Assembly: GCF_048269565.1 (NCBI RefSeq) | Contig: NZ_JBLXIK010000002.1 | Location: 372,001-436,000 of the forward strand | Direction of reading: 5' to 3' | Source: Maricaulis sp048269565 | GTDB lineage: Bacteria; Pseudomonadota; Alphaproteobacteria; Caulobacterales; Maricaulaceae | DNA: 64,000 nt | In this document: positions 51,801 to 59,317 of the stretch, piece after piece | How the letters are laid out: the number at the start of each line of letters is the position of its first letter | Position numbering within the stretch: the first letter of the stretch is position 1 | The notes under the pieces: generated by a model | The model's input: only the letters and a program-made list of their open reading frames with translations | Database searches by the model: none | Told to the model about the DNA's origin: nothing | Position numbers and translations under genes: made by a program

Positions 51801-52604
51801 AACGGACGCGACGAGTATTCCGTTTTCAACCTGTAGGATGGGCATGAACTCAAGCGGAGAGTTGCCGGCCACCGCGCCTACGAGGTGTTGGGTTGCCTCT
51901 TCGGACAAGATAAATGAAGTGAGATCGCCGGGATCAATTCCAAGGCTAGCCAGATCTTTGAAGCTAAAATGAACACGACGCCCAAGTGCACGGAGCCGTG
52001 CCTCATTTGGTACATTCACTGCCCCCTTGGCCGCGCCGCCTCCGGCTTGGTTGACTGGAAAGTCCGTGCGCAATGCGATTTCGTTGGCCAAGGCCAGCAG
52101 GGCATAAGCCCGCTTCAGCGCCCCACTTTTGATCGGATGGTCTGGAAGGGCTTCAAATGCTCGCAGGAGGCACTCGGTGTGGAAGCCTGCGTTTTCCCAC
52201 AGCCCAGTTATCAAAAGACGGTCGCCACACCTTGTCGAAATCCTCTCGATAACTGTGCTCTCAATCGGGTCCTCCAGTAAATTGACCCGAACCTGATCAA
52301 GAGTTCCGTTTAGCATCTCGGAGACCTCGCGAGACCGAAGTGACTTCCGTCCCCTTGAAGACACCAACGCAAATCTCGTCGCCCAGTCTAAGCGCACCAG
52401 ATTTGCTTGAAATTGTGGCTCAGTTGCAAGACCTGCCAAAGCCGGCACTAGTTTCCAAAGGTCCTGCCGTTCGAACCTCCCCCATACTTCGGGAAAAATT
52501 CTGGCAGCGCCGCCAAGCGTGTTTGGCGGCACCATAGACGCAAGAAAGCGTTCAAAATTTTCAATTGATGCGGGTGCTGCGTGATCCGCACTTTGATCGA
52601 CCAT
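48834..52604 (-). CDS. Giant 1256-residue protein with C-terminal PD-(D/E)XK nuclease; unknown family
   Basis: A single intact frame of 1256 codons. The last 140 residues have the restriction-endonuclease-like plan: an opening helix (GNRFNDTVTETIQSYGFEAQ, from about residue 1105), the metal-binding Asp1142 in GDVDSLA, the Glu1157-x-Lys1159 pair in WVIEAKDL, and a downstream Gln in LSAYQGK. The first 1100 residues are mixed alpha/beta with several helical stretches and no Walker A, HNH, Sir2, TIR or HTH motif that I could find. The base composition is lower in G+C than the neighbours. A -10-like TAATAT at 52646-52651 with TTGCGA 15 bases away may be the promoter. It stands alone, beside tRNA-Arg. 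A defence or mobile-element nuclease is likely but not proven. Confidence 0.85.
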   Translation of the reverse strand: MVDQSADHAAPASIENFERFLASMVPPNTLGGAARIFPEVWGRFERQDLWKLVPALAGLATEPQFQANLVRLDWATRFALVSSRGRKSLRSREVSEMLNGTLDQVRVNLLEDPIESTVIERISTRCGDRLLITGLWENAGFHTECLLRAFEALPDHPIKSGALKRAYALLALANEIALRTDFPVNQAGGGAAKGAVNVPNEARLRALGRRVHFSFKDLASLGIDPGDLTSFILSEEATQHLVGAVAGNSPLEFMPILQVENGILVASVSNLTTALRADLISTALDNNMSVALRTAILIVHGEMLNVAGFLGRFPARLVDDGGVLRREAVWEQPNGFWVHVVQLVDELDGWPHAAFGSVAKFDPSATQTLSNTIAQTRTHCLAQPGFVEGITICLVGGVGRGFVIDKRLELDAENWTSLTLCPSDVVTMGLVEGGKFNDVWRLAKIEALTREMGFNVHSASGWLNLFQWWKCNKLKLVPEHMIDLEPPAMVSFDTNLLLETRQEAVGAADFRILNHPTLGARRVTRKSRSPQDDGYELIYVDLEAAEQFVPRVAVKVDEVIWWVELEDANDNDLPEVLIRTWDGLVHWAAKCLSYLGSKFDLSPGSMCIKLKIAPMPEDDITSPPNADLDELVSLQVDDESGECHIRVAKDWHKFLCRADNIAELFVASRMIEGFWHFLRGADNGSDFIQLALEAVGSPHYRWRHVAEVITPIEQLKQLGLAGQFREIRPSAGALVQFGTCWEIRERCEGPRIEGYESSVDFVHRYQTHLLGKLIARVRGYDRKALIGYSLCALQAAEGELSHWAVTANAMRAIHGELGDHHRSMELRSKAYGVIRASSIITEIGLCEAGKDGSRQPGAIDFDELQALALMVFETADVLAAIRLHRVEPRIHISPTGEMLTNHDFEEESIQASGLKLNLKNRRSDAQRYVTRFEESDTSHPKLEFQDAILAEFGTPWEGVMDLGIVTAHLAAKRSSGVFDIKRSELLSEMRKFEPLAKIDLGPALDRITMRSRPSWTDLPEGWFANDIDLGRLGRRHSLISKPIIALDSKEDPDLLVCPAAVFRSVLYMFQGAMDGSLQNDYWQSLRMRQYASTAGRLAGNRFNDTVTETIQSYGFEAQAGVSPSGCLNIKATDEVKRLGDVDSLALDRATNTVWVIEAKDLRLCRTLGEAARRLSAYQGKYDERGRPDKLRRHLDRVEFIRARAAMLCPRLGLGAPPIVRGLVVIRAPQPLEGACVKNGEDAHVVMLDELVEFLRA

Positions 52605-53090
52605 AGCTCGGGTTATTCTCTTAGTTGACCAGCCTACGAATACCGATATTACGCGTGCATCGCGAATCGCAAGTTCCCATTTTGTTCGAGCAAAGCCGAC
52701 TGCGCAACTCGGAGAACCAAACAGCAGGCGTCACACCCTCTACCTTTAGTCGGATTGCGATGGGGCTACGATGGCGCCAAGAATGGAGCGGCGGTCGAAG
52801 AAATGGTTTTACGGCGGGAAAAGCGCCCAACATGAATGGTCGTTCGCCTTAAGATGATCTCATAGTCAAAGTGTGCGAGCGAAAACAGGCGCAATACGCC
52901 AGCGTGCAAATTGTGAACTCTAGGGGCAATCCCAACGGCGGCACAAACCTCTAGATCCGGCGCTGGAAGCGGTTCATGCGCCAGCGCCAATGCCGTCATC
53001 CGCCCCCATCAACGGCGCCGCAACCCTCCTGGCCCAACACATCGTATGCACGAACTCGGCTTCCGGTTTAACGTGGCTCAGTTCTTCCCT
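52605..53090. other. Intergenic region upstream of the giant gene, no convincing gene
   Basis: About 486 bases of low-G+C DNA at the right end of the accessory region. Frames at 52621-52833 and 52766-52999 (minus) and 52625-52852 (plus) lack recognised domains; the 77-codon minus frame from the ATG at 52999 is the most plausible but is weak. The promoter of the giant gene should lie at the left end. Confidence 0.5.
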
Positions 53091-53543
53091 TCAGCCATAT
53101 TCCGCGAAGGCGGCGCTGCCGGCCTCGCTGAAGGACCACACCGTATAGGCCTGCGAATAGCCATCGACTTCCATGCCGGGCGACCCAGCCGGCATGCCTG
53201 GCACGGCAAGGCCGCGAATGGGTGGCCGCTCTGCGAGCATACGAGTGATTTCCGCAGCAGGAACATGACCTTCAACGACGTAGTTCTCGACGACCGCGGT
53301 GTGGCATGACCACATTCCCTGTGGCACGTCATAGCGTCGCTTGATTGTTGTCATATCGTCCAGATCACGCGGTTCAACGTTAAATCCGCTATCGCGTAGA
53401 TGGCTAATCCAAGCATTGCAGCACCCGCATGCGGGCGATTTGTAGACGAGGATTGGGGTTTGTGCCTGCGCAGTGCACGCCATCAGGACAGAGTTGCCGG
53501 CGATCACAATCCCTCCCCAAAGCGCTTGTCGACGATTAATCAT
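53091..53543 (-). CDS. DUF411-type periplasmic metal-binding protein
   Basis: A 150-residue exported protein with an N-terminal signal that has a twin-Arg-like NRRQALWGG and a lipobox-like LMAC at 20-23. The mature part carries YKSPACGCC (Cys39, Cys41, Cys42), the hallmark of DUF411 proteins encoded near copper-resistance genes, followed by the VPQGMWSCHTAVV and GLAVPGMPAGSPGMEV segments. The likely role is periplasmic Cu handling. It overlaps the end of the upstream acyltransferase gene by eight bases and so is in its operon. Confidence 0.85.
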   Translation of the reverse strand: MINRRQALWGGIVIAGNSVLMACTAQAQTPILVYKSPACGCCNAWISHLRDSGFNVEPRDLDDMTTIKRRYDVPQGMWSCHTAVVENYVVEGHVPAAEITRMLAERPPIRGLAVPGMPAGSPGMEVDGYSQAYTVWSFSEAGSAAFAEYG

Positions 53544-54576
53544 TCTTGCTCCCCTTGGTGACCGATTCAGCTATTCTGCTGCCAGCCCAGACGGATTGCA
53601 TCCAATGGCCGAACGTCGCTTTGTAACCGAGGCTTGGTTTTTCAACCCAGCTCCAGGATAGCTCAGCGAGAATGCCAGTTACAGGCACCGCGATCAGGCC
53701 AATCAGCAGCGGCGGCGCTGACGGATGGAAAAACAGTACGGTCTGCATAACTGGGTAATGCCAGATATAGATGCCATAGGACCAGTCAGGAATGCGCGAC
53801 GCGGTCGGCAACCCGCCCAGCCGGGCAAAGGCTATCCAGAACAAGGCCGAAGCGAGCGTGATATTCATGAAATGCTCGGCCCAAGGCGCGGCGCCGGACA
53901 GAAGCCAGAGCGGCAAGCCGACCACCGCGACCCCCGGAGCGAGAGGCAAGTAGTCGCGCCAACCGTGGATCACCATTCCCAGAGTGAAGGCTGCCGACAG
54001 GCGCGCAGCGCTCATGATCACGGCCGGCGCTTCCACCCAGAACAAGGTGAGCGCCAAAAAAGCCGCGGAGGCGAGAGCGAACAAAACGAGATGAGACCAT
54101 CGCCCCCACGGAATTGGCGTGAAAAACACGATGGCAGCCGCCAGATAGGCGATCACTTCATAGCGCAACGTCCACAAAGTGGCGGAGAACTCACCCGCTC
54201 TGGGCAGGTCGGCATACACCCCGGCGGGGCCATGTTCCGTATCGAGAAAGCCCAACACCTGAACCGGGTAAAGCCAAGTTTGTGAACGCGTCCAATACTC
54301 CGCCGCCTCCAGGCTGGTCACCACCGGACCGATGACCAGGGTCGCCGTCAGTGAAAGCAGCACCAAGGCAGGCAGGATCCGAAGCGCGCGCGACGCCGCA
54401 TAGATGAACACATTGGCCCGGTGCTCCAGACTGTCTGCGATCAAAAATCCGCTGAGGATAAAAAACGCGTTCACCGCAGCATAGCTGAGCGACCAGCCGT
54501 TGATCATCAGCGGGGGCGGTAATTCGGGCCCATGCGTGACGATGATGGCGTGCTCAACCAGAACCGCAGCTGCCAA
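53536..54576 (-). CDS. Acyltransferase family 3 protein, start uncertain
   Basis: A polytopic membrane protein with FFILSGFLIADSL, RALRILPALV, a TLRYEVIAYLAA segment and SYGIYIWHYPVMQ, all typical of acyltransferase-3 enzymes that modify surface glycans. The start given is the TTG at 54576, but the conserved opening lies upstream in the same frame: DNRLTPLRLGLAAAVLVEHA extends past it, and no ATG, GTG or TTG occurs before the upstream stop. The frame runs back to about 54670, with only CTG (54639) or ATT (54648) as candidate starts. The gene may use a rare start or have lost its 5' end. Confidence 0.75.
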   Translation of the reverse strand: MAAAVLVEHAIIVTHGPELPPPLMINGWSLSYAAVNAFFILSGFLIADSLEHRANVFIYAASRALRILPALVLLSLTATLVIGPVVTSLEAAEYWTRSQTWLYPVQVLGFLDTEHGPAGVYADLPRAGEFSATLWTLRYEVIAYLAAAIVFFTPIPWGRWSHLVLFALASAAFLALTLFWVEAPAVIMSAARLSAAFTLGMVIHGWRDYLPLAPGVAVVGLPLWLLSGAAPWAEHFMNITLASALFWIAFARLGGLPTASRIPDWSYGIYIWHYPVMQTVLFFHPSAPPLLIGLIAVPVTGILAELSWSWVEKPSLGYKATFGHWMQSVWAGSRIAESVTKGSKND

Positions 54577-54805
54577 GCCTAGGCGCAGGGGCGTTAACCG
54601 GTTGTCGTGGCCTGAATAGGCCTGGCCGATGGTTCTCAGTGCAGAAATCGGTTCGCCCCTCGAGATATTCTCCGGGTTACGCAGCCGGCCGGCTATTCCC
54701 TCAGCACCGAATCAAGTCTGCGACCACCCACCTGCCCCCGGAGCGGGCACGATAACGGCGAACGAGATCGGACCGACTGGCCTGTGCCCAGGAACGGATT
54801 GCCAG

Positions 54806-55909
54806 TCAGCGGCTCGAGGGCTTGTGGGTTGGCGCCCCGAAAACACGATTGCCCAGTTTCCGGATGCCGGATCTGGCAGGTCGCTCAAGCCATTGATAGG
54901 TCGCGCTTGATGCAATGATCATGAGCGCGAACAGGACGATGAACACGCCGGTCGACATTGTTTCATCGATCAGGCCGAACACATCTTGGAGCACATTGAA
55001 TGCGACCATGAAAAACGGCACGTGGATCATGTAGATCGCGTAGGAGATATCGCCGAGATAGCTCAATATATCGGACTTGGTTCGGGCGACCGCATGGCGG
55101 TCCAGCTCGGCCAGAAGAAAAATGAGCGGCGCGCCCAAAAGGGCGATGACGCGATCATCCCAAGCCCAGTGGGCCGCGGCCAGATAGACGATGATTGCGG
55201 CGGCGAGCCCGATCCTTGCGACCGTTTTGGACAGGGAGTAGCGCTGCCCGAGCCGATAAAGTGCTGCACCCATCAAAAATTCCGGGATGATGCGGATAAC
55301 ACCGAAACGCTCGGTCGCCATCGGCAGCGTCTCGCCGAACAAGCGCAAATGCACCTGATCGAGCGCGAAAAAGAGCGCGGTGGCGATGATCACCAACATC
55401 CACGGTCGCTGCTTCAGCCGGATTGCAATCATCAGATAGGCCGGAAAGGCGAGATAGGCGAACCATTCCGCGCTGATCGACCAGGAAGGGCCATTCCAGC
55501 CGAGTTGAGGCGCAAAACCCCAAGCATGGATCATCAACAATTGAGCGGGTAAATCGGCGATCGGGAAGCGATCCGGATCGAAGGGGGCGCCCAGCTGCGT
55601 CGCGGCGACGGCCACCACGGCGAGAAACGCCAAGGTGGCTAGGTGCAGTGGATAGATGCGGGCGAACCGCGCCAAGATAAAACGCCCGAAATGGAAATCA
55701 CCGGTTTCGCGGGACGCGACATAGACGTGGGTCAAAACGAAGCCCGACAGGATGAAAAACAGATCGACCCCAAAACGGCCCATCGCAAAAAGATTGGTTG
55801 CGGCGTCTACATCAACCACCCACGGCGCCCGCCAGTGATAAAAGACCACCCAAATCGCTGCGAAAAAGCGGATGCGGGTCAGGCCGGGAAGCTGTGCTGG
55901 ATACTGCAT
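54806..55909 (-). CDS. Acyltransferase family 3 membrane protein
   Basis: A complete 367-residue family member: LTRIRFFAAIWVVFYHWR holds the essential His in the first span, followed by GRFGVDLFFILSGFVLTHVY, RFARIYPLHL, PSWSISAEWFAYLAFP and ISYAIYMIHVPF. Such enzymes acylate extracellular polysaccharide or LPS. The gene ends about 230 bases before the next minus-strand gene (53536-54576), so the two may share a unit or act in the same surface pathway. Substrate unknown. Confidence 0.85.
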   Translation of the reverse strand: MQYPAQLPGLTRIRFFAAIWVVFYHWRAPWVVDVDAATNLFAMGRFGVDLFFILSGFVLTHVYVASRETGDFHFGRFILARFARIYPLHLATLAFLAVVAVAATQLGAPFDPDRFPIADLPAQLLMIHAWGFAPQLGWNGPSWSISAEWFAYLAFPAYLMIAIRLKQRPWMLVIIATALFFALDQVHLRLFGETLPMATERFGVIRIIPEFLMGAALYRLGQRYSLSKTVARIGLAAAIIVYLAAAHWAWDDRVIALLGAPLIFLLAELDRHAVARTKSDILSYLGDISYAIYMIHVPFFMVAFNVLQDVFGLIDETMSTGVFIVLFALMIIASSATYQWLERPARSGIRKLGNRVFGAPTHKPSSR

Positions 55910-56117
55910 CGATCAACTCCCCGGCAGTTTGATGTCATGAGATTACGCGACGGACCGCTGGCCCCCTCAGGAAAATATGGAGGCGCCTTGGTTTGCCGGA
56001 GACCGGCTCTAGGCCTGTGACCTTTCGACGGATTGCAAAAGACTGAGGGATACGGACACTGTTTGCGTATTCTCGATAGACGGCCTCGTTGAAGAGGTCA
56101 TATGAGGCGGGACAGGC

Positions 56118-56510
56118 ATGCTCGGACGACATCACAGGCAAGGCGGCTGGGCGAGGGGTTTCGTGACTCTTTTTGCCGCGCTGGCTGTGACTTGGGCGAT
56201 GCTGGCTGGCCCCTCGCTGGCAGCACCGTCCATCGATGCCTCAATCGTCATGCAGGCATGCTGTCCGCACGATGCCGAAATGAACGCGCCGATGCCAGTC
56301 GACTGTATGCAGATGGACTTGGCCTGCGGCAGTGACCGCGACTGCTCCTCGCCGGATTGTTCGATAGCAGCGAGTTCAACGGCAGCCGGGACACTGGACG
56401 GGTATCATCTCGCCACGCCGGGGCCGGGCTTCGAGACGCGCGGCCAGATAACGTCCAGCCGTCCACGCAATATTGCCCTCCCCATACCCAAACAGCCTCC
56501 AAAGATCTGA
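56118..56510 (+). CDS. Secreted Cys/Met-rich protein upstream of metal efflux operon
   Basis: A 130-residue protein with a signal peptide (VTLFAALAVTWAMLAGPSLAA) and a mature part rich in cysteine and methionine: Cys48, Cys49, Cys63, Cys70, Cys76 and Cys81 lie among Met-containing stretches (PHDAEMNAPMPVDCMQMD). The plan resembles small copper-binding proteins such as CopL-like ones, but there is no firm family match. It ends about 58 bases before the TolC-type gene of the efflux operon and in the same direction, so it is probably the first gene of that operon. Confidence 0.6.
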   Translation: MLGRHHRQGGWARGFVTLFAALAVTWAMLAGPSLAAPSIDASIVMQACCPHDAEMNAPMPVDCMQMDLACGSDRDCSSPDCSIAASSTAAGTLDGYHLATPGPGFETRGQITSSRPRNIALPIPKQPPKI

Positions 56511-56567
56511 CGACAGCCGCCGCCTCGAGCGGATTTTCGTGCTTGTTTCAGTGAATTGGAGACATTG

Positions 56568-57818
56568 ATGTTCCATACCGCGATGGCCCGTCTGGCCATG
56601 ACGGCGCTTGTATTCGGCGTCGCAGGTCTTGCCGAGGCCCAGGACTACCCCCTGTCACTGCCCGAAGCTGTGCTGCTGGCCAGCGAGGCCGAAGAGCCCT
56701 CGGTCGAGGTCTGGCAGGCCCGCGCCGAAGCGCTCGACAGTCAGGGTATCGCCGATGCGGCGCTGCCCGATCCAATGCTGAGAGTTGGGTTGGCGGGCGT
56801 TCGCCTGAGCGATTTTGATCGCAATCGTGAGGGCATGACCCAGGCGCAGGTCAGCATTCGTCAGATGTTCCCACGCGGCGACACCCAACGCCTGTCGCGC
56901 GAAATTCGCGAGTGGGAAGCGCGTTCGGCTCGCGCCGCCGGAGCGCTGGAAGCCCGGCGCATCCGTTTGAGCGTCCGTGAAGCTTGGCTGGAACTCTATT
57001 TCTGGGAGCGGGCTGCAAGCTTGATCGCCGAACGTCGGACTGCGCTCGAACAGCTGGGCGAGATCGCCTCGGCCAGTTTTGCCGCCGGAGACCGCAACAG
57101 CCATGATGTTATCCGGATCGATCTGGAAACCCGGGTGCTGACCACTCGCCTGGTGGAGATCGAGCGCAATCGCGCGGTCGCACGGGCCGATCTCGGACGC
57201 TATCTCGGCGACCAGGCCGCGACGCGTGCCTTGACGCCGCAATGGCCGATTCTGCCGCCGCCGGGAGTGCTCGATGCGATGCGGGCGCAATTGGTCCGCC
57301 ATCCGGCCATCGCCATCCTGGACGCGCGGATTTCGGCCCGCGATCGCGGCGTCGAACTGGCACAGCAGCGCTACCGACCCGGATTTTCGCTGGAAGCCGG
57401 CTACGGCCTGCGCGAAAGCCGCTCCGATCTGGCTTCGGTCGGCGTCGGAGTCGAAATGCCGCTGTTCAGCCATAGCGGTCAGGATGCCGGCGTCGCCGCG
57501 GCCCGCAGCCTGCGCGAGGCGGAGGTGCTCAACCGGGATGCGGCCCTGCTGGATCTGAGTCGCGAGCTGGTCGCCAGCGATGCGAGCTTGCGGCAATTGA
57601 CCGAGCATGCCGCGCTCTACAGGACGGAGGTGCTGCCGCGTTCGCGCGAGACGGAGGAAGCCGTCCTGCTCGCCTATGGCAATGAGCGGGCTGATTTTGC
57701 CGAACTGGTCCGCGCCGAACTGGCACTGCTCGATAACGAACTTGCCCTTTACCGAACCCAGGTCGATCTCCTGAAAATCCAGGCCCGGCTCATGTTTCTC
57801 GTCGGAGATCCGTCATGA
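56568..57818 (+). CDS. cusC: Outer-membrane channel of heavy-metal RND efflux (CusC-like)
   Basis: A 416-residue TolC-family protein with a signal peptide (ARLAMTALVFGVAGLAEAQ). It carries the two-fold helical repeats of the family: SLPEAVLLASEAEEPSVEVWQARAEALDS opens the first, and LDAMRAQLVRHPAIAILDARI the second, each followed by RDRGVELAQQR-type helices. The ATG at 56568 has GGAG seven bases ahead; an upstream TTG is less likely. It overlaps the adaptor gene by four bases (ATGA), so it is the outer-membrane part of the same tripartite pump. Confidence 0.88.
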   Translation: MFHTAMARLAMTALVFGVAGLAEAQDYPLSLPEAVLLASEAEEPSVEVWQARAEALDSQGIADAALPDPMLRVGLAGVRLSDFDRNREGMTQAQVSIRQMFPRGDTQRLSREIREWEARSARAAGALEARRIRLSVREAWLELYFWERAASLIAERRTALEQLGEIASASFAAGDRNSHDVIRIDLETRVLTTRLVEIERNRAVARADLGRYLGDQAATRALTPQWPILPPPGVLDAMRAQLVRHPAIAILDARISARDRGVELAQQRYRPGFSLEAGYGLRESRSDLASVGVGVEMPLFSHSGQDAGVAAARSLREAEVLNRDAALLDLSRELVASDASLRQLTEHAALYRTEVLPRSRETEEAVLLAYGNERADFAELVRAELALLDNELALYRTQVDLLKIQARLMFLVGDPS

Positions 57819-59317
57819 ATACACGAAACCTTGTCACCGCACTGGGCCTGCTGCTTGTTGGTCTCATCGCCGGCGCCGGCCTGATGTCTGTGCTCGGCTC
57901 CGGCTCCGGGCAGCCGGATGTCGCGGATGGACCCCGCGTGCTCTACTGGGCCGCGCCTATGGATCCGAGTTTTCGCAGCGATAACCCAGGCAAATCGCCA
58001 ATGGGGATGGATCTGGTCCCGGTTTATGAGAGCGATGATACCGCCTCGGACGACGGTGCCATCCGCATCAACCCCTCTGTTGCGAATAATATCGGGGTGC
58101 GGACGGATGTGGTCATTCGCGGCCGCTTCCACCGGACCCTGTCCACGGTCGGTTATGTCAGGCCTGTCGATGGTCTGACATCGATGCTTGATGTCCGTGC
58201 CGAGGGCTGGATCGAGCACCTGCCCGTCTCGGCGATCGGCGATCGTGTGACCCGGGGGCAAGTGGTGCTGGAACTCTACGCCCCGGCCATCGCCACGGCC
58301 CAGTCCGAATATCTCCAGGCAGTTCAGATCGGGCGGGAATCCCTGCTGCAGGCGGCGCGATCGCGCCTTGTTGCGTTGGGCATGGATGCCGACCAGATCG
58401 CCCAATTGGGACGGCGCGGCAGTGCCGGTCGTACCGTGGCCATTCGGGCGCCGCAGGACGGCACCGTCATCGCGATCGGCATCCGAAATGGCGCCTTCGT
58501 CCGCCCCGGCGGCCAGCTGATGACAATCAGCGATCTGGGGACGGTCTGGGTAATAGCCGATGTGTTTGAGGACGATGCACAGCGCGTCCAGACAGGTGAC
58601 CAGGCCCGGTTGGAGACGCGTTCCCTGCCAGGCCGGCAATGGGTCGGCGAAGTTGAATATGTCTACCCGACCGTCAATCCGCAAACCCGCTCCGTGCCGG
58701 TGCGGATCCGGCTGGACAATGCCGACGGCGCCTTGCGGCCCGACATGTATCTCAATGTCGCAATCGAGACCGAGCGGCGCGCCAATGTGCTGCAAATCCC
58801 GCTCGAGGCGGTCATCCGGACCGGTCGTTCAGAACGGGTGATCCTGGCAGAGGGGGACGGGCGTTTCCGTCCCGCCAGCATCGTCACCGGCGCCGAATCC
58901 GGCGGCATGGTGGAGGTGCTTTCCGGCCTCGCCGCCGGCGAGCGGATCGTCGTGTCGAGCCAGTTTCTGCTCGATTCCGAAGCCAGTATTCAGGGCGCAA
59001 TGCTCCGCATGAGCCCTCCAGGCGCGGTAATCCACGAACCGGTACCACCGGGGGATGATGTGCCGATGGATATTCGCACGAGCGGTACCGTTCTATCGCT
59101 CATGGCTGGCCATGGCATGATCGAAATCGAACACCCGGCCATTCCCGAACTCGCCCGCGCCGCGGGCACGACGATGTTCAATGCTGTGTCAGGCGTCGAC
59201 CTGTCGGGCATCGAACCCGGCGCGAGTGTCGAATTTACACTGGTGGACGCCGGGGAGGCGGACTGGCGGGTTGGCTCTATCGAGACGCCAGCTGCGACTG
59301 ATGGAGAGCAGCCATGA
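57815..59317 (+). CDS. cusB: Periplasmic adaptor of heavy-metal efflux with HMBD and CusF-like domains
   Basis: A 500-residue membrane-fusion protein. After an N-terminal anchor (ALGLLLVGLIAGAGLMSVLG) comes the heavy-metal-binding domain YWAAPMDPSFRSDNPGKSPMGMDLVPVY (about 43-71), with the Met residues that bind Cu(I)/Ag(I). The adaptor core follows, with a lipoyl half (DGTVIAIGIRNGAFVRPGGQL) and the beta-barrel domain. From about residue 415 there is a CusF-like OB-fold domain (SGTVLSLMAGHGMIEIEHPAI), which in E. coli is a separate metallochaperone. Here one protein carries both. It is coupled to cusC and cusA by 4-base overlaps. Confidence 0.9.
   Translation: MNTRNLVTALGLLLVGLIAGAGLMSVLGSGSGQPDVADGPRVLYWAAPMDPSFRSDNPGKSPMGMDLVPVYESDDTASDDGAIRINPSVANNIGVRTDVVIRGRFHRTLSTVGYVRPVDGLTSMLDVRAEGWIEHLPVSAIGDRVTRGQVVLELYAPAIATAQSEYLQAVQIGRESLLQAARSRLVALGMDADQIAQLGRRGSAGRTVAIRAPQDGTVIAIGIRNGAFVRPGGQLMTISDLGTVWVIADVFEDDAQRVQTGDQARLETRSLPGRQWVGEVEYVYPTVNPQTRSVPVRIRLDNADGALRPDMYLNVAIETERRANVLQIPLEAVIRTGRSERVILAEGDGRFRPASIVTGAESGGMVEVLSGLAAGERIVVSSQFLLDSEASIQGAMLRMSPPGAVIHEPVPPGDDVPMDIRTSGTVLSLMAGHGMIEIEHPAIPELARAAGTTMFNAVSGVDLSGIEPGASVEFTLVDAGEADWRVGSIETPAATDGEQP

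Noticed and set aside
52621..52999. Three small frames in the gap before the DUF411 gene
   Set aside because: They overlap one another, lack ribosome-binding sites and known domains, and are weaker than chance expectation allows one to call.
48239..53090. Integrase or insertion sequence explaining the low-G+C segment
   Set aside because: No tyrosine or serine recombinase motif, transposase frame or terminal inverted repeat was found in any frame.
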